Made by a program: the position numbers and the translations under genes. The notes below the pieces were generated by a model. It saw only the letters and a program-made list of their open reading frames with translations. It was not told where the DNA came from and made no database searches. From Salegentibacter salinarum (GTDB taxonomy: Bacteria; Bacteroidota; Bacteroidia; Flavobacteriales; Flavobacteriaceae), in contig NZ_FUZC01000025.1 in the NCBI RefSeq assembly GCF_900168115.1, positions 1 through 35,795 on the forward strand: DNA of 35,795 nt, read 5' to 3'. Positions 22,501 through 30,886 of this stretch are shown here, piece by piece (the first letter of the stretch is position 1; the number at the start of each line of letters is the position of its first letter).

Positions 22501-22972
22501 TAAGAACTTAAGCTTTTCTTTCATGCTTTACCTAAACTATGGAAATAAAGTTTACGATTATTGGGGTAGGTATACAAACAGTGACGGGAGTGCAAGGCTT
22601 AATGATAGAGGTAATATGACACAGAATATCTATGAGAACAGGTGGCAAAACCCTGGTGATATCACTGATGTACCTAAAGTGGTTTGGGGTAATTCCCAAT
22701 CAGGACTTTCAAGTCAACATTCCACAAGATTTCTGTATGATGGTACTTATTTAAGACTACGGGATGTCACCCTATCTTACAATCTGCCTGAAAGTTTAAT
22801 AGAGCGAATAAGAGTAAATAATCTTAGGTTATATCTGAAAGGGAATAATCTTTTAACCTGGGTGAAAGACGATAAAATAGAAATGGATCCAGAAGTTGGA
22901 ATTACAGGTCAATCTGATCTCAGAATTCCTATTTCAAGACAGCTTTTAGTTGGACTAGATCTTTCATTTTAA
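19586..22972 (+). CDS. SusC/RagA-type TonB-dependent transporter with STN domain
   Basis: 1128 residues, an outer-membrane importer that works with a SusD lid. It has a signal region up to about residue 48 (the long N-terminal extension before MKIYSLILCLTIVKISASS may indicate that the start is the Met at residue 26). Then come an STN domain (about 50-125), which talks to FecR, a CarboxypepD domain (about 155-245: VVKGKVMDDNGLPLPGVNVI) and a TonB-box-like VVAYGK. The plug contains IRIRGIGSINASSDPLYVVD and LKDASATSIYGSRGANGVIL, the SusC signature. The barrel ends QLLVGLDLSF. The susD gene follows after 11 bp. The STN domain places it under control of the sigma/FecR pair just upstream. Confidence 0.95.
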   Translation: MKKKLNGPLPSCNSDDFSKKLIRIMKIYSLILCLTIVKISASSLTVYGQNIELNYQDTELRAILYDLEEQTDYNFFYNNKLVNEKVKINIRFSSENVQEVMSQILKSTNINFKIINNNIVLYRDDFSETSEYKSNHPSGRSLSAQRLIDPSGFQQVVKGKVMDDNGLPLPGVNVIIQNTNTGTQTDFDGVFSIEAGEGDVLEFSYVGMESLTYRITDLESPIEVVMLQDADQLSEVLVVAYGKQSRASFTGAAVDVDVSKIDESPLASFQESLQGNVAGLQMSTESGQPGAAPNIRIRGIGSINASSDPLYVVDGIPVISGNISQIATSSNTIAGINPKDIENITVLKDASATSIYGSRGANGVILITTKQGKEGKTTFDVSAQRGVSQMLIPDRNKPLNTAQHLELLIESRVNAGDTQQEAEDYIYSNVDRTIDTDWVDVITRTGNYEQYNISANGGSEKTQFFASLGLYEQEGVIIGIGYNKLNARLNVNHQATDKLKIDFGVAANNQKLNTNSDAGSAHNPVRALARVVPWEPVYNEDGSYNTDILLTYNPVGLVEENIRETKIYGILGNLSLTYDFTENLSFQTKGNVDFNLADEFRFDNPVFGEGRNDGGRGRAYNNKIINYNITNLLKYNWRINDDNNLDFTLGQEAQKIERSSVYAYVSNYGAPGLTTLDNASVFLNATNSRTASSISSYFINASYAFGNKYYLNATGRRDGSSRFGSDVRYANFWSVGGAWNIAAEDFMENAEVVKELKLRSSYGVNGNQEIGDFASRGLYSTGADYNGQPGYVYSQQSNPGLTWEKNKPFNVGLDFNFNHLITGTIEYYNRTTTDLLFRVPISATNGITNFLANIGEMKNSGWEFALNTVNIDNPDGFSWTSNFNFTSNENEITKLQDDEAIVDGYYKREVGEDFYTFFMPGFAGADPENGDALWYTDGSETNTTNQYSEAEPYKQGSALPDFYSGLTNTLTYKNLSFSFMLYLNYGNKVYDYWGRYTNSDGSARLNDRGNMTQNIYENRWQNPGDITDVPKVVWGNSQSGLSSQHSTRFLYDGTYLRLRDVTLSYNLPESLIERIRVNNLRLYLKGNNLLTWVKDDKIEMDPEVGITGQSDLRIPISRQLLVGLDLSF

Positions 22973-22983
22973 AAATAAGCACA

Positions 22984-24399
22984 ATGAAAAAAAGTATAAA
23001 ATTTATATTAGTTAGTTTCTGGACTTTTTTATCCATCTCTTGTAGCGAGGATTTCCTTGAAATAGATCCGGAACAAAATGTAGCTGCAGAAAATGCAGTA
23101 GTAGATCTTAGTACCCTTCAAACTGCGGTAAATGGTGTATATAGTAATTTACAAAGCAATGGGTACTATGGAAGGAATGTATATGTTATGCCTGAACTTA
23201 TGGCTGATAATCTGTACCTAAGTTTGAGAAATACGGGGAGATATCTTGATTTTAATAATTTCGTCGTAAGTGAAGAGGATTCTTATGTAGAAAGTACCTG
23301 GAATTCAATATATGAAGTGGCGGTAAATGCGACACGGGTAATTGAGGGAGGCGAAAATTTACTCGAACAATTTCCCGGTCAGGAAGCTCAAATAAAGCAA
23401 TTACTTGGAGAAGCTTACGCTTTAAGAAGTTTGGCTCATTTTGACCTCGTACGTTTATTTGCACAACCTTATAATTTTACTGCAGGTGCTAGCCACCCTG
23501 GTATACCTCTAATCATCGAAATTAATGAAAATGAAGTTTCCCCTTCCAGAAATTCGGTAAATGAAGTTTACCAGCATATAAACTCAGATCTCAGTACAGC
23601 GGTTTCATTTATGACTGAAGCCAATCAGGACGGCAGGTTTTCCTTGAATGCGGCATACGCCTTAGCCGCAAGAGTGGCCTTGTATGAAGAAGAAAACGAG
23701 AAGGCTATAACTTATAGTACAAATGTTATTGAAAGTAATGTTTTTTCACTCATTCCAAATGAAAGGTATATGGAGCTATGGTCGTTGGATTTCAATGAAG
23801 AAACCCTTATGGAAGTAATTAATACTATAGCAGATAATGCCGGAACCAATGGTTTGGGACATTTTTTTGACGTGACTGGATATGCAGATGCCCTGGTTAC
23901 AGAGGATCTTGTTGCTACTTATGATGAAAATGATGTTCGCCTACAAGCCATTTTAGAAGGTTCTAAACCAGGAGCTGAAGAGGAAGCTTATTTCGTTAAT
24001 AAATTCCCTAATGGAACTTTGCACGATGATAATATTAAGATTTTGAGACTAGCAGAGCAGTATCTGATAAGAGCTGAAGCTTATGCAAAGACCGGGCAAA
24101 ACGAGCTTGCACAACAGGATTTACAGGTAGTTATGAGCAGAGCAAATCCAGGTGCTGAGGAAATTGCTGAAGTCGGGAATGAATTAATTGATAGAATCCT
24201 ACTAGAAAGAAGAAAGGAACTTGCCTTTGAAGGCCATAGACTATTTGATTTAAACAGGAATAAAAAAGGAGTAAGTATAGATCAGGGAGAAGGAAATGTA
24301 ATTGAAGCTTCGTATCCCAATGAGAAATTCATATTGCCAATTCCATTAAGTGAATTAAATGCCAATCCCCAGATAGGGCCGCAAAATCCCGGTTTCTAA
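22984..24399 (+). CDS. SusD/RagB-type substrate-binding lipoprotein
   Basis: 471 residues. A lipoprotein signal (SFWTFLSISC, Cys20) anchors it at the outer surface, where it forms the lid over SusC. The N-terminal part has FLEIDPEQN and LSTLQTAVNGVYSNLQSNGY. A TPR-type segment follows (LGEAYALRSLAHFDLVRLFA, with QPYNF next). The C-terminal RagB domain is present: LRLAEQYLIRAEAYAKTGQN, then LLERRKELAFEGHRLFDLNR and the final PIPLSELNANPQI. It is slightly short compared with glycan-binding SusD proteins (often 500 or more). The ligand cannot be read from it, but the enzymes downstream suggest peptides with D-amino acids rather than sugars. Confidence 0.95.
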   Translation: MKKSIKFILVSFWTFLSISCSEDFLEIDPEQNVAAENAVVDLSTLQTAVNGVYSNLQSNGYYGRNVYVMPELMADNLYLSLRNTGRYLDFNNFVVSEEDSYVESTWNSIYEVAVNATRVIEGGENLLEQFPGQEAQIKQLLGEAYALRSLAHFDLVRLFAQPYNFTAGASHPGIPLIIEINENEVSPSRNSVNEVYQHINSDLSTAVSFMTEANQDGRFSLNAAYALAARVALYEEENEKAITYSTNVIESNVFSLIPNERYMELWSLDFNEETLMEVINTIADNAGTNGLGHFFDVTGYADALVTEDLVATYDENDVRLQAILEGSKPGAEEEAYFVNKFPNGTLHDDNIKILRLAEQYLIRAEAYAKTGQNELAQQDLQVVMSRANPGAEEIAEVGNELIDRILLERRKELAFEGHRLFDLNRNKKGVSIDQGEGNVIEASYPNEKFILPIPLSELNANPQIGPQNPGF

Positions 24400-24500
24400 T
24401 GAATTAGCCATAATTCAATAGGTATTTTAATCTAAATCGCGTGAAGGCATTATGTTTTTCCGCATTTAGATTTTATAATTATTAATCAAGCAACTCAACA

Positions 24501-25856
24501 ATGACTAGAAACCTATTATCTTTAATGCTTCTCTTAGGCTTGTTAGGGATTCTCTCTTGCGGAACCAAACCAAGGCCCGTTTCACAGAATTCAGATGAAA
24601 TTACTACTGATAAGACGTTGGATAGATTTTTTCAGGAACTTGAGGAAAAAGAGATGTTTAATGGTGCTGTAGCTGTAAAGAAGAATGGCGAAATTCTGTT
24701 GAAAAAAGGATACGGTAAAGCAAATTTTCAGTTTGATAAGGATTTTAAAGCTAATACTCCTATGGAGGTAGCCTCCGTTTCCAAACAATTTACAGCAGCA
24801 GCAATAGTTTTATTAGAACAACAGGGTAAATTAAATATTGAAGACAAAGTTCAGGATTATTTAGATGACTTTCCATACTCTGAAATCACCATAAAACATC
24901 TGCTAACTCATACTTCAGGACTGGTAAATTATGCTACCCATTTTAGAAAAAACTGGGACACTACAAAGGTTGCATACAATAAAGACATAATTTCCTATTT
25001 TAAATCTGAGAAACCTGATCTGGAAAGTGCTCCCGGGGAGAAATATAGCTACTCTAACTCGGGATATGTGGTACTTGCAGAAATAGTCGCAAGACTTAGC
25101 GGTGAGACACTGGATGAGTTTCTGGAAAAAAATATCTTTCGGCCGACAGAGATGGAATCAAGCGCTTTCTACGAACGGGACACGATCTGGAGAATGAAAA
25201 ATTATGCTCCCGCGTATATGCTGAACCCTAAAACCTGTGAATATACCAAGCCGGAGAACCTTCCGGGGAAAAATTACTATACTTTTTTAAGCGGCAGATT
25301 AGGCCCGGGCAGATTATCTTCAAGTATAAATGATCTTGTTAAATGGGATAGTATATTAAATACCAATGCAATATTCAGCGAAAAAAGCAAGGATAAAATC
25401 TTCCAGGTTTATAAGCCAGAAAAAGACAGCTCCGATTACGGATTTGGATGGCATATTTACAATGATAATAGTCTGGGGAAGGTAGTTTATCACACTGGAA
25501 GTTGGGCAGGAAATCTCACTTCTATTAAAAGATATATCGATGATAAGAGTTTGATCGTTGTATTAAATAACAGGTATAATACCGCTTACCTAAAAGAGAT
25601 TCGGAAGCAGGTTGAAGGTTATTTAAAGGGACAAACTCTGGAGGTGCCTAAGCAAAAAATTGAACATCTTTTACAAAAAGAGATCTGTAATTTAAATAAA
25701 GAAAACCTGTATTCCTGGTATGAAAGTATTGCAGACGAAGCCGAGATCTCTCTTGAGGCTTTAGCAGATCTGGAAAAGGAATACCGGGAAATTGATGAGC
25801 CTCAAAAGGCAAGTCTTGCAAAGAACCTAAGTTTTTTTATTACAAACTCAAACTAA
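24501..25856 (+). CDS. Serine hydrolase, class C beta-lactamase fold lipoprotein
   Basis: 451 residues with lipoprotein signal LLGLLGILSC (Cys20). The fold is that of class C beta-lactamases, DD-peptidases and D-aminopeptidases. The active-site motifs are complete: S92-V-S-K95 (SxxK), Y184-S-N186 (YxN) and H331-T-G-S (HTG). HLLTHTSGLVNY and FGWHIYNDNSLGKVVYHTGS are also typical. About 80 C-terminal residues of helical nature follow the catalytic domain (KQKIEHLLQKEICNLNKENL). It is most likely a peptidase or esterase acting on D-amino-acid bonds rather than a resistance enzyme, judging from its place between susD and a D-aminoacylase gene. It sits 101 bp after susD and 18 bp before the next start codon. 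Confidence 0.88.
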   Translation: MTRNLLSLMLLLGLLGILSCGTKPRPVSQNSDEITTDKTLDRFFQELEEKEMFNGAVAVKKNGEILLKKGYGKANFQFDKDFKANTPMEVASVSKQFTAAAIVLLEQQGKLNIEDKVQDYLDDFPYSEITIKHLLTHTSGLVNYATHFRKNWDTTKVAYNKDIISYFKSEKPDLESAPGEKYSYSNSGYVVLAEIVARLSGETLDEFLEKNIFRPTEMESSAFYERDTIWRMKNYAPAYMLNPKTCEYTKPENLPGKNYYTFLSGRLGPGRLSSSINDLVKWDSILNTNAIFSEKSKDKIFQVYKPEKDSSDYGFGWHIYNDNSLGKVVYHTGSWAGNLTSIKRYIDDKSLIVVLNNRYNTAYLKEIRKQVEGYLKGQTLEVPKQKIEHLLQKEICNLNKENLYSWYESIADEAEISLEALADLEKEYREIDEPQKASLAKNLSFFITNSN

Positions 25857-25874
25857 CATATAGAATTGAGCAAT

Positions 25875-27458
25875 ATGAAATTCAGATTAATAATTCCCCT
25901 CAGCTTCCTGCTCCTCCTTGGGCAGTATACTAAAGCGCAGGATTATGACCTCATTATAAGGAATGCTACTGTTTATAATGGATTAGGAGATGAACCAAGG
26001 GTACAGGATATTGCCATAATACTGGATAAAATTGTAACTATTGGAGACCTTAAAGATAAAACTGCGGCTAGGAGCATTAATGCTAATTTTAAAGCTGTGG
26101 CTCCCGGTTTTATAGACACTCATGCGCATATAGAAAACATCAGGGAGTTACCTGCTGCTGAAAGTGCCATGCGCCAGGGCGTAAGCCTTCTCATTGGTGG
26201 TGCGGACGGAGGTGGACCCGAGGATTTCCCCGCCTATCTTGACCAAGTAAGAGAGCTAAAGTTAGGTGTTAATGTGGGATACCAGGTAGGTCATAATTCG
26301 GTTCGTGAGAGGGTTTTGGGAACAGAGAACCGCCATCCAAGCGAAGAAGAATTATTGGAAATGCAGGAACTGGTGGCTCAAGCAATGAATCACGGAGCCT
26401 TTGGTTTAAGTACCGGGCTAACCTATGTGCCAGGTACCTATTCTGAAACCGAAGAGGTAATTGCTCTTGCCAAAGTTGCAGCAGCTCATGGAGGTTTTTA
26501 TTCCTCCCATATTCGTGATGAAAGCTTGGGCTTGATCGAAGCTGTCTCAGAAACAATTGAAATAGCTGAAAAGGCCGATATTACGGTAGTACTCAGTCAC
26601 CATAAAGCGCTGGGTGCCGGGATGTGGGGTGCTAGTGATAGAACTCTAAAAATGGTCGATTCTGCAAATGCCGCTGGATTAGATGTGAGATTAGATCAAT
26701 ATCCATATACAGCAAGTTCTACAGGGATATCTGCATTAATCCCATCCTGGGCGCTAGCAGGAGGAAGTGATAGGTTTAAAAAACGGCTTGAGGATAAAAC
26801 CCTAAGAGACAGTATAGAAAAAGGAATTCTTTATAATATAATCCATGTTCGGGTTGGGGACGAATTGGAACGTTTACAATTCAGAAAATTCGACTGGAAA
26901 CCGGAATTGCAGGGAAAAACCATGGAAGATTGGCTGGAAATGGAGGGTCTGGAGTCTACTCCCGTCAATGCTGTAAACTTAATCATCGAAGCCCAAAAAA
27001 ACGGTGGGGCACAAATGATCTACCATGTGATGCATGGAGATGACGTAAACCGAATCATGAAACACGCTAAAACTATGATAGCTTCAGATGGGAAATTATC
27101 CCAACCGGGAAAAAATCATCCACACCCCCGGTCATACGGAAGCTTCCCAAGGGTTTTAGGTGTTTATGCCAGAGATAAGAGGGTGCTAAGTCTATCTGAA
27201 GCTATAAAGAAAATGACTTCGATGCCGGCTGATCTCCTTGGACTCAATAACCGTGGTAGAATATTGGAGGGTTGCATAGCGGATCTGGTGATCTTTGATT
27301 CCGAAAAAATTAAAGATATGGCCACTTTTGAAGAGCCTCATCAGTATCCACAAGGTATTGAAACTGTCATTATTAATGGGCAGATAAGCCTGGAAGATAA
27401 TAAACTCACAGAAGCTGCTTCCGGAAAACTCTTAACCTCACAAACTACAAAACCTTAA
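25875..27458 (+). CDS. Exported N-acyl-D-amino-acid deacylase
   Basis: 527 residues from the ATG at 25875. The frame also allows a TTG nine bases earlier; the ATG gives a clean signal peptide ending TKAQ. It belongs to the amidohydrolase superfamily, D-aminoacylase branch, which splits N-acyl-D-amino acids into acid and free D-amino acid. Visible signatures are APGFIDTHAHIEN (metal ligands His83 and His85), LSTGLTYVPGTYSETEEV, YSSHIRDE (His212), VVLSHHKA (His242/243), MIASDGKL with the catalytic Asp405 and HPRSYGSFPRVLGVYARDKR. All expected motifs are intact. The gene is four bases before the racemase-like gene. The signal peptide puts it in the periplasm, so it would act on imported substrate. 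Confidence 0.93.
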   Translation: MKFRLIIPLSFLLLLGQYTKAQDYDLIIRNATVYNGLGDEPRVQDIAIILDKIVTIGDLKDKTAARSINANFKAVAPGFIDTHAHIENIRELPAAESAMRQGVSLLIGGADGGGPEDFPAYLDQVRELKLGVNVGYQVGHNSVRERVLGTENRHPSEEELLEMQELVAQAMNHGAFGLSTGLTYVPGTYSETEEVIALAKVAAAHGGFYSSHIRDESLGLIEAVSETIEIAEKADITVVLSHHKALGAGMWGASDRTLKMVDSANAAGLDVRLDQYPYTASSTGISALIPSWALAGGSDRFKKRLEDKTLRDSIEKGILYNIIHVRVGDELERLQFRKFDWKPELQGKTMEDWLEMEGLESTPVNAVNLIIEAQKNGGAQMIYHVMHGDDVNRIMKHAKTMIASDGKLSQPGKNHPHPRSYGSFPRVLGVYARDKRVLSLSEAIKKMTSMPADLLGLNNRGRILEGCIADLVIFDSEKIKDMATFEEPHQYPQGIETVIINGQISLEDNKLTEAASGKLLTSQTTKP

Positions 27459-27462
27459 TATC

Positions 27463-28935
27463 ATGAGATTATACAAATTCATATTGATAGTTTTCCTGCC
27501 CAGCATCCTTTGGGGGCAGGAAGCCATCACAAATAGTATATTAAAGGATAAGGATAGCTTTTATTATATCAATACAAAAGATTATCCTGAAGGAGAAAAA
27601 AAACTACCGATAGGTGTATTTGATTCCGGGATTGGTGGTTTAACCGTCCTGGATGCCATCGTTAATTTTGATGGTTTTAACAATGAATCCCTGGATCCAG
27701 GTGCAGATGGAGAAATCGATTTTATAATGGAGGAATTCATTTACCTGGCCGACCAGGCCAATATGCCCTATGGTAATTATTCAGCAGAAAATAAAGATGA
27801 GCTACTACTGGAGCACATTCTTAAAGATGTACAGTTTATTCTTGGTAACAAGTATTATCCTTCTTCTGAAGCCCAAACCTTCAAAACCGATAAATTGCCT
27901 ATCAAGGCTCTGGTTATTGCTTGTAATACGGCTACGGCTTATGGCAAAGAGAATATTGAGACTTTTTTGAAACATGCTGAATTAGACATTAAGGTAATTG
28001 GTGTTATTGATGCTGGGGTTCGGGGTGCCCTGGAAAAGCTCGCTCTCGATGAAGATGCTACCATAGCCGTAATGGCTACAGCCGGAACTGTTTCTTCCAA
28101 GGGGTATGTCAACACCATCAATGAGCAAAAAAACAAACTGGAGTACACTAGTAATATTGAAGTATTTCAGCAGGGAGGGGTAGGCATCGCTGAAGCGGTG
28201 GATGAAGATTCCGATTATTATGACAAAGATTTAACCAAGCCACGAGAAAATTATAAGGGCCCAAACTTAAAGGGTAATTTAAGGATTGATAAAGCCCTTA
28301 TGGATATTTACAACTTCGATTACGAGGACTTCAAAATGCTTTGCGATTCCCAGGGTAGCGATGATTGTAGTATTTTGCAGATTAACGATGCTGAGAATTA
28401 TGTGCGCTATCACCTTGTTTCCTTACTGGAAAAAATCAGAAAAGCAAATGTGCAACAACCTTTAAAATCTATTATTCTTGGCTGTACTCATTATCCTTAT
28501 TTAACCAGGGAAATTGATCTTGTATTAAAAGAATTGTATAACTATCAGGAAGAAGATGGGAGCTACCGTTACCGCCAGTTTATGGCTAAAGACATTGACC
28601 TTATTGATCCTGCAGTAAATACGGCCCTGGAATTGTTTCAGCATTTGAAGGGGGAAAAGCTTTTCAATGAAAACGGTAATATACATAACAGTGAATTTTA
28701 CATAAGTGTTCCCAATCAGGATAATCCAAATATTATAACCAATGAAAAAGGAAATTTTCCTTATGAGTATAAATACGGACGGTCTGAAGGAGAAATTCAG
28801 GAATACGTAAAAGTCGTGCCCTTTAGCAGAAGAAGTATCTCGGAGGATATTTTTTCCCGATTGGAATTTCAACTTCCCTTTACTTATAATTTAATAGAAA
28901 AATTTATTGGTGACAGTACCAAGATAGACAGATAG
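27463..28935 (+). CDS. Exported glutamate-racemase-like protein
   Basis: 490 residues with a signal peptide (residues 1-19, SILWGQ). The Asp/Glu racemase family signature is complete: GVFDSGIGGLTVL (54-59), VIACNTATA with Cys154 and IILGCTHYPYL with Cys341, the two catalytic cysteines that swap the alpha-proton. Cytoplasmic MurI is about 265 residues. Here there are long additions at the front (1-48), between the motifs (for example 70-90 and 245-330) and at the end. Export of such an enzyme is odd, because MurI normally feeds cell-wall synthesis in the cytoplasm. Next to a D-aminoacylase and a SusCD pair it more likely converts D-Glu or D-Asp to the L form, or the reverse, in the periplasm. 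It is the last gene of the operon. Confidence 0.88.
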   Translation: MRLYKFILIVFLPSILWGQEAITNSILKDKDSFYYINTKDYPEGEKKLPIGVFDSGIGGLTVLDAIVNFDGFNNESLDPGADGEIDFIMEEFIYLADQANMPYGNYSAENKDELLLEHILKDVQFILGNKYYPSSEAQTFKTDKLPIKALVIACNTATAYGKENIETFLKHAELDIKVIGVIDAGVRGALEKLALDEDATIAVMATAGTVSSKGYVNTINEQKNKLEYTSNIEVFQQGGVGIAEAVDEDSDYYDKDLTKPRENYKGPNLKGNLRIDKALMDIYNFDYEDFKMLCDSQGSDDCSILQINDAENYVRYHLVSLLEKIRKANVQQPLKSIILGCTHYPYLTREIDLVLKELYNYQEEDGSYRYRQFMAKDIDLIDPAVNTALELFQHLKGEKLFNENGNIHNSEFYISVPNQDNPNIITNEKGNFPYEYKYGRSEGEIQEYVKVVPFSRRSISEDIFSRLEFQLPFTYNLIEKFIGDSTKIDR

Positions 28936-29298
28936 AATTCATATAATTAATTTACTTTTTTTATCTGGAGCATTTTCCTTTTTTTACGTAGAAAAGAAAT
29001 AAAAAGAAAAAAACGCAGAGAAATATAATAGTTTTTGATCTTTCATTTCATTTACTTCTTTCAGCTCCTTCGCATTCCCTTTTTTAATGCTTTTGTTTTA
29101 CAACATCCTGGCTAGGTAAGGCATATAAAAAGAGTAGGCTAGGCCGAAGCGGCTTTATGCCGCTGTCCAGAAAAGAATGTTGTTTTTTGCATCTCAAAAA
29201 GGGGAGGACGTTAGGAGGATGTTTTCATATGGTTAAGGAAACACCATAACTTTTGTGGGAAAGAAAAACTATGATCTTAAATCCAATCTTGTGAACTT
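28936..29298. other. Non-coding stretch after the Sus operon
   Basis: No gene and no clear terminator for the operon. Near 29146-29170 it contains CGGCTTTATGCCGCTGTCCAGA, similar to 3988-4008. GACGTTAGGA at 29209-29218 looks a little like an attC core, without matching arms. Confidence 0.35.
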
Positions 29299-29379
29299 CA
29301 TCGAAAAATTTCCATCTGGAGTGGAGCGATCCGATTTTTCATCGGGATAGCGTAATGGAGGTCGCAATTTTCTTCGATG
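29299..29379 (+). other. Long nested hairpin, possible structured RNA
   Basis: The outer arms CATCGAAAAATT (29299-29310) and AATTTTCTTCGATG (29366-29379) pair with a two-base bulge. An inner hairpin GCGATCCGAT-ttttc-ATCGGGATAGC (29326-29351) sits between them. No T-run follows. It may be a folded recombination site, a non-coding RNA or a remnant of a repeat family. Confidence 0.4.
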
Positions 29380-29486
29380 GTGTGCAAGACCTTTGTAGAG
29401 AAGCGCTTTCCCGGAATGAAGCTTTTGCGAAAATGTAGTGGGAATGAGTTGAACAAGGATCGAAAACTAAATATAGATAAAGTTAG

Positions 29487-29705
29487 TTCGAAAAAAGTCT
29501 ACTCCCTGTGGCTATCGAAAAAGATCTATGGGTAATGATTGCTTTGCGAGCAATTTTTAGCACTGAATTAAAAAACTATTTGTTATTTAAGGGTGGAGCT
29601 TCATTAAGCAAGGCGTGGAGTATAATTTAAAGGTTTTCAGAAGATATTGATTTAGCAATCGATAGATCATTTTTTGGCTTTGAAGGAGATTTAAGTAGAA
29701 CTTAA
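29487..29705 (+). pseudogene. AbiEii-type nucleotidyltransferase toxin, relic
   Basis: Remnant of the AbiEii/AbiGii toxin family, the toxin of type IV-like abortive infection systems. The N-terminal segment IEKDLWVMIALRAIF corresponds to the EKDWWVT hallmark. LLFKGGASLSKAW carries the GGxSLxK nucleotide-binding signature, and RFSEDIDLAID carries the catalytic SEDIDL. A TAA interrupts the frame between these last two, and the frame ends about ten residues after the acidic motif. The 200 or so C-terminal residues and any AbiEi-type partner gene are missing. It is non-functional. Confidence 0.8.
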
Positions 29706-29872
29706 GTATAAAAAAAATCCTGCTTGTCTATACAGCAAGTTTTTTCATCAAAAAGAATTTAAAGTCTGTGGTTCGAAACTAATTTCTGTAGAAAATAGAA
29801 GACCCAAATAATAGGAGTAAACCTGGTTGGCTAAATCTTTTTTCAATCCTTAATAAAGTTATTTTCTTCGGA

Positions 29873-30331
29873 TCATTTTTCCTCGTTTTCCAGCCGATAA
29901 ATTATTTTTTTCATTTGAGCGATTTCTCTTTTTTGAGCAGCAATAATTTCTTTAGCAAGTTCTTTGGTTTCGGGATCTTTTAAATCGGCTTCCTGGCTGG
30001 TTAAAATTGCCGAAGCATGGTGGGGAATCATCCCTTTCATATATTGAACGTCTGAAATTCCGGTTTGTGTACGCATCATATAATAAACAGAACCAAAACC
30101 AACTAAAGAAACTACTAATATAATTGCATTAAGGGTTTTATTCTTATACATCCCCAACATAAATAACAGCATAATAACCGCCATAGCTGTTATCATTAAA
30201 AGTGTCATATACGTTCGCATCGTGCTTAACATCACATATTCAAACTTATCAGCATTTAAGAACATAATGCCGTACATTACTATGAATGAGACCAACATCA
30301 TTAATCCAAATTTTGCATAATTTCCTTGCAT
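29873..30331 (-). CDS. DUF305 membrane protein
   Basis: 152 residues. Three hydrophobic segments (about 7-26, 36-62 and 68-85) are followed by a DUF305 core with YMKGMIPHHASAILTSQEAD, in which the paired histidines are the family hallmark and a plausible metal-binding site, and a helical end EIIAAQKREIAQMKKIIYRL. Such proteins are frequent in copper-handling clusters. The gene follows the DUF3347 gene after three bases, so both should be on one transcript. The metal specificity is inferred from family context only. Confidence 0.85.
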   Translation of the reverse strand: MQGNYAKFGLMMLVSFIVMYGIMFLNADKFEYVMLSTMRTYMTLLMITAMAVIMLLFMLGMYKNKTLNAIILVVSLVGFGSVYYMMRTQTGISDVQYMKGMIPHHASAILTSQEADLKDPETKELAKEIIAAQKREIAQMKKIIYRLENEEK

Positions 30332-30334
30332 AAT

Positions 30335-30886
30335 TTATTTTTTTGGTTTGATTGTTTCTTTTACACTACCACATTTCGGCATTTCTTCACCTTTATAAGG
30401 ATTTTTAATTTCCTCCACTTCCGCAAACCAGAATGCTCCTTTATTATTAAAAGCCATTGGGCAGTGTTGTTTGTAAATTGTTCCTTCAGAAAGGTTTTGC
30501 TTAAATAGGGATTCAACTTCAACAGAAAAATCAGAAAAAGTACTTCTTAACTTTTCAATATCTTCAGCTTTCGCCATTTCTTCCGAAAGAGATTTTAATT
30601 CGGCAAAATCCTCATCAAAACTGTTTGCAATATTTTGGGAAGCATCTTTAGAAGCTTCCAGGTCATCGTTAAATAAAGCGGTTCGTACTTTTAAATAATA
30701 ATGATAAACAGTACCTGTCATCCCGTCTTTAAAACTGCTGTCGGCAATATCAGGTATTACTTCTTTCTTTTCTTTAACTTCTTCTTCGGTTTTAACTTCT
30801 ACGCTTTGTTCCTGTTTTTTATCAATACAGGAGGTAAAAACAAAAAACAGTAGGGGAAGCAACCAGTACTTTCTTGTATATTTCAT
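30335..30886 (-). CDS. DUF3347 lipoprotein, copper-associated
   Basis: 183 residues from the ATG at 30886, which gives the lipoprotein signal KYWLLPLLFFVFTSC. Another ATG four codons upstream (30898) is possible. After a Glu/Lys-rich linker comes the DUF3347 domain: YYLKVRTALFNDDLEASKDA, IANSFDEDFAELKSLSEEMA and the ending YKQHCPMAFNNKGAFWFAEV with NPYKGEEMPKCGSVKE. The HCPM and MPKCG motifs are the conserved part and could hold a copper ion. In Bacteroidota this domain often accompanies copper export and multicopper proteins. It probably forms an operon with the DUF305 gene. Confidence 0.88.
   Translation of the reverse strand: MKYTRKYWLLPLLFFVFTSCIDKKQEQSVEVKTEEEVKEKKEVIPDIADSSFKDGMTGTVYHYYLKVRTALFNDDLEASKDASQNIANSFDEDFAELKSLSEEMAKAEDIEKLRSTFSDFSVEVESLFKQNLSEGTIYKQHCPMAFNNKGAFWFAEVEEIKNPYKGEEMPKCGSVKETIKPKK

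Noticed and set aside
26269-26556. 95-codon minus-strand ORF
   Set aside because: It is antisense to the D-aminoacylase coding region, whose motifs are complete.
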